From positions 1 through 11,794 of the forward strand of contig JBAYOD010000093.1 of NCBI GenBank assembly GCA_041678445.1: DNA of 11,794 nucleotides. Direction: 5' to 3'. A program made the position numbers and the translations under genes. This document shows, piece by piece, positions 1 through 6,384 of the stretch. Numbering within the stretch: the first letter of the stretch is position 1; the number at the start of each line of letters is the position of its first letter. Below the pieces are notes generated by a model, which was given only the letters and a program-made list of their open reading frames with translations, searched no databases and was not told the origin of the DNA. Source of the stretch: Zeimonas sp041678445. GTDB taxonomy: Bacteria > Pseudomonadota > Gammaproteobacteria > Burkholderiales > Burkholderiaceae_E.

Positions 1-572
1 CCGGCCGGTGACTTGCGCCGACGAGGTTTCTCGGCCGCCTCCTCCGCATCCGGCTCGGAAGCCGTGGGGGACACCGTCACCGGAGCCTCGGCTTCAGCTT
101 CCGGCTCGGGCGCCGGGCGCGTACTCGGCACCGCCCGCAGCTTCGGCCGGCGGCCCCTGGGCGGCCCCCCCGCGGCAGGCTCCGCAGGCGCCCCGGCATC
201 GGGCTCAGCGCCGGCAAGCGGACTGTCCGGCCCCTGCTCGTCGGCCGGCACGATGGCGAGCGGCTTGACCACTTCGAAAGCCATGCCCTGGCCCGTCTCC
301 TGCGCGTAGATCGCCGATACGTTGTCGATCGGGATCGACACCGCGCGCGCCACGCCTCCGAAGCGGGCCTCGAACTCGATCAGCTCGTTGCCGAGCTGTA
401 GCCGGTTGGTCGCCGCTGGCGAGACATTGAGGACGATCTCGCCGGCCCGCACGAACTCGCGCGGCACGACGGTACGCGAGTCGACACTGACCGCGATATA
501 GGCCCGGTAACCACTGTCGGTGCACCATTCATGGATGGCGCGGATCAGGTAGGGCTTGGTCGAGAGACCCAT
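1..572 (-). CDS. sspB: SspB, ClpXP protease specificity-enhancing factor (3' end outside window)
   Basis: SspB is a cytoplasmic adaptor that binds ssrA-tagged proteins and delivers them to the ClpXP protease. The frame opens at an ATG and runs off the left edge, giving at least 190 residues. The N-terminal ~105 residues are the conserved substrate-binding domain: it begins MGLSTKPYLIRAIHEWC and contains VPREFVRAGEIVLNVS and the acidic strand ELIEFEARFGG. The start is supported by GGGA about 7 nt upstream; the only nearby upstream ATG hits a stop after three codons. From about residue 110 the protein is a low-complexity Pro/Ala/Glu tail. At residues 141-148 the tail carries RRPKLRAV, resembling the ClpX-binding motif that ends E. 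coli SspB (165 aa, ending in LRVVK). Here at least 42 more residues follow, ending in a basic KPRRRK patch. sspA lies upstream, separated by an unusual 698-nt repeat-rich gap. The family call is secure; the true C-terminus is not visible. Confidence 0.93.
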   Translation of the reverse strand, partial: MGLSTKPYLIRAIHEWCTDSGYRAYIAVSVDSRTVVPREFVRAGEIVLNVSPAATNRLQLGNELIEFEARFGGVARAVSIPIDNVSAIYAQETGQGMAFEVVKPLAIVPADEQGPDSPLAGAEPDAGAPAEPAAGGPPRGRRPKLRAVPSTRPAPEPEAEAEAPVTVSPTASEPDAEEAAEKPRRRKSPA

Positions 573-577
573 GTCAG
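570..577. repeat. 8-nt direct repeat, sspB-side copy (possible target-site duplication)
   Basis: The plus strand reads catgtcag here, overlapping the sspB start codon. The same 8 bases occur at 1267-1274 over the sspA stop. The neighbouring bases differ on both sides of both copies, so the identity is exactly 8 nt. This is compatible with a target-site duplication made by an insertion, but chance is possible. Confidence 0.5.
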
Positions 578-609
578 TTTCCCATGATGCTTGGTGCGGG
601 GCGCGGGGC

Positions 610-660
610 GCACGTCCGGAGCCCGGTGGGTGCCCCGGCTGGAGGCACGTCCGGAGCCCG
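610..660. repeat. 16-nt direct repeat, two copies 35 nt apart
   Basis: The sequence gcacgtccggagcccg occurs exactly at 610-625 and 645-660. The second copy runs into the left terminal repeat of the 653-904 unit. The first therefore looks like a partial duplicate of that end. Confidence 0.8.
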
Positions 661-904
661 ATGCTCCGGCCAGGCGACCGGGCGAACCCGCGGTCCGGCC
701 TGCGGCCGGACGGCTCTGCGCTGCTCGCCCGCGTGGCCCCGGCGCGCAACTCGCTGCGCTCCCTTCGCTTCGCTTCGTTCGCTGCGCTCGGACAGGCGCG
801 CCGAGTCAGATAGTTGGAGGCGCGCTGCGCGCGCGGGCCGCGCGGGCTGTGCTGCTCGACGCGGGTTCTGAAAGCCCGGCCGCCTGGCCGGAGCACCGGG
901 CTCC
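653..904 (+). repeat. MITE-like repeat unit A with ~31-nt terminal inverted repeats
   Basis: The ends 653-683 and 874-904 are inverted repeats of each other over 31 nt with two mismatches (at 661 and 677); the inner 15 nt are perfect (662-676 against 881-895). The core, about 691-863, is homologous to the core of unit B read on the opposite strand. The best-conserved blocks are 748-763 (aactcgctgcgctccc) and 804-839. No coding potential is evident and no transposase is nearby. It resembles a miniature non-autonomous element or a large dispersed intergenic repeat. Assignment to a named family would need a genome-wide search. Confidence 0.65.
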
Positions 905-997
905 TCGAAGCGTTGGCGCCAGCGAGGCTCGGAACTCCGGTGGCTTGCGTCCCGGCACGATCGCGACCACAACCCAGGCCGGCCAGCGGCGTTGCCA

Positions 998-1257
998 GCC
1001 CGGCAGGGAGTGGGGCATTGTGCGTCGGGGCGCTTTGCCGGCGCCGAGTAGCACAGGACATGGGGCCTGCGCGCGCAGCGCGCATCCAACCATCTGACTT
1101 GCCGCCGACTGTCTGAGCGAAGCGAGCGCCGCAAAGCGGCGGGAGCGCAGCGAGTTTCGGCGGCAGGCCCCAGGTCCGAGCAACGCAGGGAAGTCCGGCC
1201 GAAGGACGGACCGCCGGCACCCAGCCCCGACGCACAATGCCCCACTCCCTGCCGGGC
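998..1257 (-). repeat. MITE-like repeat unit B with perfect 34-nt terminal inverted repeats
   Basis: The segments 998-1031 and 1224-1257 are perfect inverted repeats over 34 nt, enclosing 192 nt. The core, about 1213 down to 1040, aligns with the core of unit A in the opposite orientation. Shared blocks include 1141-1156 (exact, 16 nt) and 1064-1099 (36 nt with three mismatches). The terminal repeats of unit B are not the same sequence as those of unit A, so a common core carries different ends. The RNA of either strand could form a long hairpin with the core as its loop. Confidence 0.7.
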
Positions 1258-1266
1258 CCGCCCCGT

Positions 1267-1274
1267 CATGTCAG
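1267..1274. repeat. 8-nt direct repeat, sspA-side copy (possible target-site duplication)
   Basis: This copy of catgtcag overlaps the sspA stop codon (TGA on the minus strand at 1273-1271). It matches 570-577 exactly. If one copy plus the DNA between them is removed, sspA and sspB become neighbours separated by one base (TGA-C-ATG). Confidence 0.5.
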
Positions 1275-1885
1275 CGCCGCATCACCTTCTCGGACGGCGT
1301 CAGCGCCTCGATGTAGGCCGGCCGCGAGAAGATCCGCTCGGCATAGCGCAGCAGCGGCGCGGCCGACTTCGGCATCTCGATGCCGTAGTGATCGAGGCGC
1401 CACAGCAGCGGCGCGATCGCGACGTCGAGCATCGAGAACTCCTCGCCGAGCATGTACTTGTTCTTGATGAAGATCGGCGTGAGCTGCGTGAGCCGGTCGC
1501 GGATCTGCTGGCGCGCCTTCTCCATCAGCTTGGCACCATCCTTGGGCTGGTCGCGCCGCTCGAGCTGCTGCACGTGCATGAACAGCTCGCGCTCGAAATT
1601 GAACAGGAACAGGCGTGCCCGCGCCCGCATCACCGGGTCGGCCGGCATCAGCTGCGGATGCGGGAAACGCTCGTCGATGTATTCGTTGATGATGTTCGAT
1701 TCGTACAGGATCAGGTCGCGCTCGACCAGGATAGGCACCTGGCCGTACGGATTCATGATCGAGATGTCTTCGGGCTTGTTGTAGAGATCGACGTCGCGAA
1801 TCTCGAAATCCATTCCCTTCTCGAACAGCACGAAGCGACAGCGCTGGGAGAACGGACAGGTCGTGCCGGAGTACAACACCATCAT
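1271..1885 (-). CDS. sspA: SspA, stringent starvation protein A (RNA polymerase-associated)
   Basis: SspA has a glutathione-S-transferase fold without GST activity. It binds the sigma70 RNA polymerase holoenzyme and alters transcription in stationary phase and under stress. The 204 residues match the usual length (E. coli 212). Visible features are the N-terminal thioredoxin-like half starting MMVLYSGTTCPFSQRC, the NPYGQVPILVERD segment with the cis-proline and YESNIINEYI typical of the GST fold, and the P75-H76-P77 motif that forms the conserved surface pocket contacting polymerase in the E. coli protein. The C-terminal all-helical domain follows. Two adjacent ATGs (1885, 1882) are possible starts; AGGGA about 10 nt upstream serves either. 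An intrinsic terminator for petABC ends only 14 nt before the start, leaving no room for a separate promoter downstream of it. Expression therefore needs read-through or a promoter inside petC. Confidence 0.96.
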   Translation of the reverse strand: MMVLYSGTTCPFSQRCRFVLFEKGMDFEIRDVDLYNKPEDISIMNPYGQVPILVERDLILYESNIINEYIDERFPHPQLMPADPVMRARARLFLFNFERELFMHVQQLERRDQPKDGAKLMEKARQQIRDRLTQLTPIFIKNKYMLGEEFSMLDVAIAPLLWRLDHYGIEMPKSAAPLLRYAERIFSRPAYIEALTPSEKVMRR

Positions 1886-1899
1886 GATCGGGATTCCCT

Positions 1900-1936
1900 A
1901 AAAAACGTCAGGGTGAGCCCGACGGGCCCACCCTGA
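1900..1936 (-). terminator. Intrinsic terminator downstream of petC, just before sspA
   Basis: Read on the minus strand, 1936-1908 forms a hairpin: an 8-bp stem (tcagggtg with caccctga), one mismatch, a 4-bp GCCC/GGGC stem and a 3-nt loop. It is followed after two bases by six Ts (1905-1900). This is a textbook Rho-independent terminator for the petABC transcript, 25 nt beyond the petC stop. The sspA ribosome-binding site follows at once, so it could also act as an attenuator setting how much pet transcription enters sspA. Confidence 0.85.
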
Positions 1937-1960
1937 GATTGCCCGCACACACGCGAACGA

Positions 1961-2827
1961 TTATTTGATGTCTTTCCAGTACTCGCGGTTCAGCATCCAG
2001 GCAACCACCGTGAACACGCCGAGGAACATCAGCACCCAGACACCGAGACGCATGCGCTTCTGCGCAGTGGGGTCGGACATGTAGGTGATGTAGGCGACCA
2101 GGTCACCGACCTGATCATCGAACTCGGCCTGCGACAGGGTTCCGCCCACCGGCTTGCCGAGCGTCCAGTTGCGCGAAGCGTGATGCTTGAGCCCGTCGAG
2201 CGGCTGCGTGGTTTCGGTGCGCACACCGTTGGTATCGAACTCGACGATGGTGCGCACGAAGCCGGTGAGCTTGCCGCTGTCTTCGTCGTGGATCTCCTTG
2301 ACTTCGGCGAGCGTGGCACCCCGGCTGCCCTGTTGCTCCCAGAAGACGTGCGGCATGCCGACGCTCTCGAAGACCGTGTTGTTCCAGCCGTTTGCACGGG
2401 TGGCATCACGGAAATAGGCGCGCAGATAAGTATAGAGCCAGTCAGCGCCGCTGCCGTCACCCGAGGAGCGGGCCCGCGCGATCACCGACAGATCGGGTGG
2501 CAGCGCACCGAACCACTCCTTCGCATCGGCCGGGCGCATCGCGATCCTCATCGGATCGCCGACCTTGTCGGTCGTGAACAGCAGGCTCTTCTTGATCTGC
2601 TCCTCGGTCAGGCCGATGTCGGTGAGCCGGTTGTAGCGCATCAGCGACGCGCTGTGGCAATTCAGGCAGTAGTTGACGAACAGCTTGGCACCATTCTGCA
2701 GGGCGGGCTGCTGCGTCAGCTTCTGGGTGGGGAAGGGGTCGAGCGGATAGCCGCCGCCTGCAGCGACTGCACTTCCGACCAGGCAGGCGGTCGCGACAGC
2801 GGCCAGCGACTTGAGGATCTTGTTCAT
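1961..2827 (-). CDS. petC: Cytochrome c1 subunit of the cytochrome bc1 complex
   Basis: Cytochrome c1 takes electrons from the Rieske iron-sulfur protein and passes them to soluble cytochrome c or an equivalent carrier. It is a periplasmic haem domain held by a C-terminal membrane helix. The 288 residues start with a Sec signal peptide (MNKILKSLAAVATACLVGSAVAA), followed by the haem c attachment site C54-L-N-C57-H58. The PPDLSVIARARS segment (about 110-121) is characteristic of the family, and M158 in VGMPHVFWE is the likely sixth haem ligand. One hydrophobic helix near residues 260-280 precedes NREYWKDIK. The gene starts 15 nt after petB; AGGGAAGG overlapping the petB stop is the ribosome-binding site. 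It is the last gene of petABC. Confidence 0.97.
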   Translation of the reverse strand: MNKILKSLAAVATACLVGSAVAAGGGYPLDPFPTQKLTQQPALQNGAKLFVNYCLNCHSASLMRYNRLTDIGLTEEQIKKSLLFTTDKVGDPMRIAMRPADAKEWFGALPPDLSVIARARSSGDGSGADWLYTYLRAYFRDATRANGWNNTVFESVGMPHVFWEQQGSRGATLAEVKEIHDEDSGKLTGFVRTIVEFDTNGVRTETTQPLDGLKHHASRNWTLGKPVGGTLSQAEFDDQVGDLVAYITYMSDPTAQKRMRLGVWVLMFLGVFTVVAWMLNREYWKDIK

Positions 2828-2842
2828 GGTTGGAGCCTTCCC

Positions 2843-4240
2843 TCAGTGCGCCGAGAAAGTGACCCGCTCGGGCACCGGCTTGAATTTACCCATTTTGCTC
2901 CACCATGGCATCAGCATGAAGAACGAGAAGTAGATCAGCGTGCCGATCTTGGAGAACAGTTCGTTCATCGGCGACGGCGCCTTCGTGCCGAAGTAGCCGA
3001 GCACCAGGAAGACGACGACGAAGACGGCGTAGACATAGGTATGCCAGCCGGGCCGATAGCGAATCGACTTGACCGGGCTGTTGTCGATCCAGGGCAGCAG
3101 GAACAGGATCATGACCGAACCACCCATCGCCACGACGCCCCAGAACTTCGCATCGATGACCAGGAAGCCCAGGATCATCGCGCCGCAGGCACCGACGACG
3201 ATCAGCCGGGCCAGCAGGTTGCGCACGCTGACCAGGGCCAGCAGCGCGAAGATCGCCAGGAACGGAAGCATCCAGTACAGCAGGAAGTCTGCGGTGGTGG
3301 CCCGCAGGATCGAGTAGAACGGTGTGAAATACCAGACCGGTGCGATATGCGGCGGCGTGACCAGCGGGTCGGCCGGGATGAAGTTGTTGTACTCGAGGAA
3401 GTAGCCGCCGAACTCGGGCGCGAAGAAGAGCACTGCCGAGAACGCCATCAGGAAGAAGGCCACGCCCAGGATGTCGTGGACCGAGTAGTACGGATGGAAC
3501 GGGATGCCGTCCAGCGGCACGCCGTTGGCGTCTTTCTTCTCCTTGATCTCGATGCCGTCCGGGTTGTTCGACCCGACCTCGTGCAGCGCGACGATGTGCG
3601 CGGCGACCAGACCGAGCAGCACCAGCGGGATCGCGATGACGTGGAACGAGAAGAAGCGGTTCAGCGTCGCATCGGACACGACGAAGTCGCCGCGGATCCA
3701 GATCGCCAGTTCAGGGCCGATGAACGGGATCGCCGAGAACAGGTTGACGATCACCTGCGCGCCCCAGTAGGACATCTGCCCCCATGGGAGCAGGTAGCCG
3801 AAGAAGGCCTCGGCCATCAGGCACAGGAAGATCAGGCAGCCGAAGACCCAGACCAGCTCGCGCGGCTTGCGATAGGAGCCGTAGAGCAGCCCGCGGAACA
3901 TGTGCAGGTAGACGACCACGAAGAAGGCCGAGGCGCCGGTGGAGTGCATGTAGCGGATCAGCCAGCCCCAGGGCACGTCGCGCATGATGTACTCGACCGA
4001 CGCGAAGGCCATTGCGGCGTCGGGCTTGTAGTGCATGACGAGGAAGATGCCGGTGACGATCTGCAGGACCAGCACCAGCATGGCCAGCGAGCCGAAGAAG
4101 TACCAGAAGTTGAAGTTCTTCGGAGCGTAGTACTCGGACAGGTGCGCCTTCCAGGTGGCCGTCAGCGGAAAGCGCTGATCGACCCAGCCGAGCAGGCTGG
4201 TCAACGGACCCGGGCTTTCGATGTGTTTTTCCTGCGCCAT
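2843..4240 (-). CDS. petB: Cytochrome b subunit of the cytochrome bc1 complex
   Basis: Cytochrome b is the membrane core of ubiquinol:cytochrome c reductase, with two b haems and the quinol oxidation and quinone reduction sites. The 465-residue product is fused b6/subunit-IV style, as in other proteobacteria. The haem ligands are visible as H99/H113 and H200/H215; the second pair is separated by 14 residues, one more than in mitochondrial and Rhodobacter cytochrome b. The quinol-site motif is PVWY (301-304) instead of PEWY, a variant known from beta- and gammaproteobacteria. The start is MAQEKHIESPG at 4240: GGAG lies about 11 nt upstream, and a longer upstream open frame overlaps petA in an unrelated reading frame. 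It begins 14 nt after the petA stop, consistent with one operon. Confidence 0.97.
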   Translation of the reverse strand: MAQEKHIESPGPLTSLLGWVDQRFPLTATWKAHLSEYYAPKNFNFWYFFGSLAMLVLVLQIVTGIFLVMHYKPDAAMAFASVEYIMRDVPWGWLIRYMHSTGASAFFVVVYLHMFRGLLYGSYRKPRELVWVFGCLIFLCLMAEAFFGYLLPWGQMSYWGAQVIVNLFSAIPFIGPELAIWIRGDFVVSDATLNRFFSFHVIAIPLVLLGLVAAHIVALHEVGSNNPDGIEIKEKKDANGVPLDGIPFHPYYSVHDILGVAFFLMAFSAVLFFAPEFGGYFLEYNNFIPADPLVTPPHIAPVWYFTPFYSILRATTADFLLYWMLPFLAIFALLALVSVRNLLARLIVVGACGAMILGFLVIDAKFWGVVAMGGSVMILFLLPWIDNSPVKSIRYRPGWHTYVYAVFVVVFLVLGYFGTKAPSPMNELFSKIGTLIYFSFFMLMPWWSKMGKFKPVPERVTFSAH

Positions 4241-4254
4241 GATCGCGGTGCTCC

Positions 4255-4860
4255 TCAGGCCTTGTTGTCTTCTTCGCCGACCAGGATCTTCGAGTCGGAC
4301 AGATACATGTGCGGCGGCACTTCGAGGTTGTCCGGCGCCGGCTTGTTCTTGTAGACCCGGCCGGCCAGATCGAAGGTCGAGCCGTGGCACGGACACAGGA
4401 AGCCGCCTTCCCAGTCGCCCGGCAGCGACGGGTCACCGCCTGCCTGGAACTTCTCGACCGGCGAGCAGCCCAGATGCGAGCAGATGCCGACGACGACCAG
4501 GTACTCGGGCTTGATCGACCGGTACTGGTTCTGGGCATACTCGGGCGTCGGATAGGCGGTACGCAGCGAATCCGGGTCGGCCACCTTGGACTCGGTCTTG
4601 TCGAGGGTCGACAGCATCTCTTCGGTACGGCGGACCACCCAGACCGGCTTGCCGCGCCATTCGACCCGCTTGAGCTCACCGGGCTTCATGCCGGCGATGT
4701 CGACTTCGACGGGCGCGCCGGCGGCCTTGGCGCGCTCGGACGGCGCGAAGGAGCTGACGAAGGGAACCGCAACCGCAGCGCCCCCCACGGCGCCGACGGC
4801 GCAGGTGAGTCCGATCGCGGTTCGACGGGAGTTATCCACGGGCTTCGATGAGTCGGTCAT
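4255..4860 (-). CDS. petA: Rieske [2Fe-2S] iron-sulfur subunit of the cytochrome bc1 complex
   Basis: The Rieske protein takes the first electron from quinol at the outer face of the membrane and moves it to cytochrome c1. The 201 residues contain both cluster motifs: C127-S-H129-L-G-C132 and C156-P-C158-H159-G-S. Cluster ligands are C127, H129, C156 and H159; C132 and C158 form the stabilising disulfide. The N-terminus has S11-R12-R13-T-A-I-G followed by a Gly/Ala-rich hydrophobic stretch (15-38), a twin-arginine signal that is normally kept as a membrane anchor. Rieske proteins are known Tat substrates, and tatABC lies in this window. It is the first gene of petABC; its promoter should lie in the 264-nt gap shared with divergent mscL. 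No strong ribosome-binding site is evident. Confidence 0.97.
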   Translation of the reverse strand: MTDSSKPVDNSRRTAIGLTCAVGAVGGAAVAVPFVSSFAPSERAKAAGAPVEVDIAGMKPGELKRVEWRGKPVWVVRRTEEMLSTLDKTESKVADPDSLRTAYPTPEYAQNQYRSIKPEYLVVVGICSHLGCSPVEKFQAGGDPSLPGDWEGGFLCPCHGSTFDLAGRVYKNKPAPDNLEVPPHMYLSDSKILVGEEDNKA

Positions 4861-5124
4861 GACGATTCTGCCAGGGTGAACCAGAATTGAGCCAGGATTT
4901 GGCCGGATGCAGCGCCAGAATCTCCGACGCCTTTCCAGAAAGCTTCCGATTTTAGCCTATTGCACCCCGCGACGCCGAACCGGCGCACGCGCCGGGCTGC
5001 GTCGATGCAACGCCCGGGCACCGGTTTTCGTCTCGATGGCCGCGCAACGCGCCCGGGCAGTGCTATCTTGCTTGCCGCGGCGCCTGCACTGCCGCAGTCA
5101 ACACCAAGACACGAGGATCGGACT
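4861..5124. promoter_or_regulatory. Divergent petA/mscL intergenic region with tentative promoters
   Basis: This 264-nt gap must hold the start signals of petABC (minus) and mscL (plus). For petA, TAAAAT on the minus strand at 4954-4949 resembles a -10 box about 90 nt before the start; the matching -35 (TTCGGC, 19-nt spacing) is poor. For mscL, TATCTT at 5064-5069 is a possible -10 with no convincing -35. I see no clear operator or riboswitch. Position assignments are tentative. Confidence 0.35.
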
Positions 5125-5559
5125 ATGAGCATGCTGCAGGAATTCAAGCAGTTCGCACTGAAAGGCAATGTGATGGACCTGGCGGTCGGTGTCATCATCG
5201 GCGCCGCATTCGGCAAGATCGTCGACTCCATGGTCAACGACGTGATCATGCCGGTGATCGCAGCCCTTCTGGGCGGCAAGGTCGACTTCAGCAGCCTGAT
5301 GCTCGTACTCGGAGACGTCCCCGAAGGGACGCCCCGGACGCTGGAAGCGATGAAGACTGCCGGGGTGCCGGTGTTCGCCTACGGCAACTTCATCACCATC
5401 GTCATCAACTTCATCCTGCTGGCCTTTGTCATCTTCATGCTGGTCAAGGCGCTGAACAACTGGCGTCGCCAGCCCGATCCGGAACCGGAAACCGCCCCCG
5501 AACCCAGCGCCGAAGAGAAGCTGCTGGGCGAGATCCGCGATCTGCTGAAGGCACGCTGA
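5125..5559 (+). CDS. mscL: Large-conductance mechanosensitive channel MscL
   Basis: MscL is a homopentameric inner-membrane channel that opens under membrane tension and releases solutes during hypo-osmotic shock. The 144 residues match the family. Visible in order are the amphipathic N-terminal helix (MSMLQEFKQFALKGNVMDLAVG), the first membrane helix with the GVIIGAAFGKIV pore segment, a periplasmic loop, the second membrane helix (ITIVINFILLAFVIFMLVKALN) and a charged cytoplasmic bundle ending EEKLLGEIRDLLKAR. An in-frame extension upstream to 4960 exists, but GAGGA at 5113-5117 sits 7 nt before the ATG at 5125 and the protein aligns with family members from there. It is a single-gene unit, divergent from petA and convergent with the Nif3-like gene. 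Confidence 0.97.
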   Translation: MSMLQEFKQFALKGNVMDLAVGVIIGAAFGKIVDSMVNDVIMPVIAALLGGKVDFSSLMLVLGDVPEGTPRTLEAMKTAGVPVFAYGNFITIVINFILLAFVIFMLVKALNNWRRQPDPEPETAPEPSAEEKLLGEIRDLLKAR

Positions 5560-5563
5560 GCGA

Positions 5564-5580
5564 GCCGCCGGCTCGGCGGC
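5564..5580. terminator. Short hairpin between convergent mscL and Nif3-like genes
   Basis: A perfect 7-bp GC stem (gccgccg with cggcggc) with a 3-nt loop starts 5 nt after the mscL stop and ends 14 nt before the stop of the convergent gene. There is no T-run on either strand, so intrinsic termination is uncertain. It may protect 3' ends. Confidence 0.35.
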
Positions 5581-5594
5581 GTCTGCCGGGCCGC

Positions 5595-6374
5595 TCAGAC
5601 CGGGTTGTCGTCGTCGACGTAGCGGTGCGCGATGCCGAAACGCCCGGTGACCCGTTCGCCGAGCGCCTGCACACCGTAGCGTTCGGTGGCGTGGTGGCCG
5701 GCGGCCAGGTAGACGACCCCGGCCTCGCGCGCCAGATGCGTGGTGCGCTCGGCGATCTCGCCGCTGATGAAGGCGTCGGCGCCGGCGGCGATCGCCTGGT
5801 CGAGCATGTCCTGGGCGGCGCCGGTGCACCAGGCGACGCGCCGGATCGGTCGATCGAGGGCGCCGACCGCCAGCGGGGCGCGCCCGAGGACACGGCGCAG
5901 ACGCAGCCCGAGCGCCCGGGCACGGGTCTCGGTGGCCAGCTCGTGCAGGCAGATCAGGCCATGCTCGCCGATGCGTTCGTCGATCTGCCAGCCCAGCCTG
6001 CGCCCGAGCTGGGCGTTGTTGCCGAACTCCGGGTGCACGTCCAGCGGCAGGTGATAAGCGAACAGGTGGACGCCCGCCTGCACGACCCGCCTGATTCGCG
6101 CTCCCTTGATCCCGATCAAACGTGGGTCTTCCCCGCGCCAGAACCAGCCATGGTGGACGAGGACCGCATCGGCCCCCAGGTCGATGGCAGCGTCCAGGAA
6201 GGCCGCGCTGGCCGTCACCCCCGAGACCAGCAGGCGCACCGGTCGCTCGCCTTCCACCTGGAGGCCGTTTGGGCAATAATCGGCGAACCCGCCCGCTGCG
6301 AGCGTGGCCTCGAAGAATGCGGACAGTTCCGCCGCCGATACCGCGGTTTTTCCGACGATCCGTTTCCCGTTCAT
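5595..6374 (-). CDS. Nif3-like dinuclear metal center hexameric protein (YbgI family)
   Basis: This is a member of the Nif3/YbgI family, proteins with a di-metal site whose E. coli member (YbgI) is sometimes described as a GTP cyclohydrolase I type 2 homolog. The physiological role is not firmly known. The product is 259 residues (E. coli 247). Conserved segments visible are DYCPNGLQVEG, GVTAS, DAVLVHHGWFWRGE (metal-binding HH), AYHLPLDVHPEFGNNAQLG, RVAWCTGAAQDMLDQA, ADAFISGEI and the C-terminal GHHATERYG metal-binding motif. Start choice: ATG at 6374 gives the best family length, with GGA about 7 nt upstream; ATG at 6386 (four residues longer) would overlap the divergent protease start. The much longer upstream frame to 6758 is antisense to the protease and is not real. 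Confidence 0.93.
   Translation of the reverse strand: MNGKRIVGKTAVSAAELSAFFEATLAAGGFADYCPNGLQVEGERPVRLLVSGVTASAAFLDAAIDLGADAVLVHHGWFWRGEDPRLIGIKGARIRRVVQAGVHLFAYHLPLDVHPEFGNNAQLGRRLGWQIDERIGEHGLICLHELATETRARALGLRLRRVLGRAPLAVGALDRPIRRVAWCTGAAQDMLDQAIAAGADAFISGEIAERTTHLAREAGVVYLAAGHHATERYGVQALGERVTGRFGIAHRYVDDDNPV
6252..6280 (+). promoter_or_regulatory. Possible promoter of the HtrA-type protease, inside the Nif3-like gene
   Basis: AATAAT (6275-6280) resembles a sigma70 -10 box, with TTCCAC (6252-6257) at 17-nt spacing as a weak -35. It lies about 105 nt before the protease ATG, within the codons for the conserved Nif3 DYCPNGLQ segment. The protease has no intergenic DNA of its own, so a promoter inside the divergent gene is expected. 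Sequence support is modest. Confidence 0.3.
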
Positions 6375-6384
6375 CTCCCGTTCC

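Larger units (their letters stand above)
573..1270. other. Gene-free, repeat-rich sspA-sspB intergenic region
   Basis: This 698-nt stretch separates the sspA stop from the sspB start. I see no protein, tRNA or rRNA in it. The minus strand stays open for 231 codons (1269-574), but the translation is Arg/Ala/Gly-rich, matches no family I know, and folds back on itself through inverted repeats, so I treat it as non-coding. It holds two related repeat units in opposite orientation (653-904 and 998-1257), a 16-nt direct repeat (610-625 and 645-660) and a ~93-nt spacer (905-997). An exact 8-nt direct repeat flanks it (570-577 and 1267-1274). Any sspA-sspB transcript would contain very stable hairpins here, which could reduce or process sspB mRNA. 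That effect is inferred. Confidence 0.8.

Noticed and set aside
653..904. Repeat unit A as an autonomous insertion sequence
   Set aside because: It is far too short to encode a transposase and no transposase fragment is visible in the window; at most it is a non-autonomous or structural repeat.
574..1269. 231-codon minus-strand open frame filling exactly the space between the sspA stop and sspB start
   Set aside because: It is Arg/Ala/Gly-rich, has no recognisable domain, and consists mostly of inverted repeats in GC-rich DNA, where long open frames are common by chance. The repeat explanation fits better.
2180..4354. 724-codon plus-strand open frame antisense to petC and petB
   Set aside because: It is a shadow of strongly biased codon use in the genuine genes: the translation is His/Asp/Gln/Val-rich without domain structure, while the opposite strand encodes clear cytochrome b and c1.
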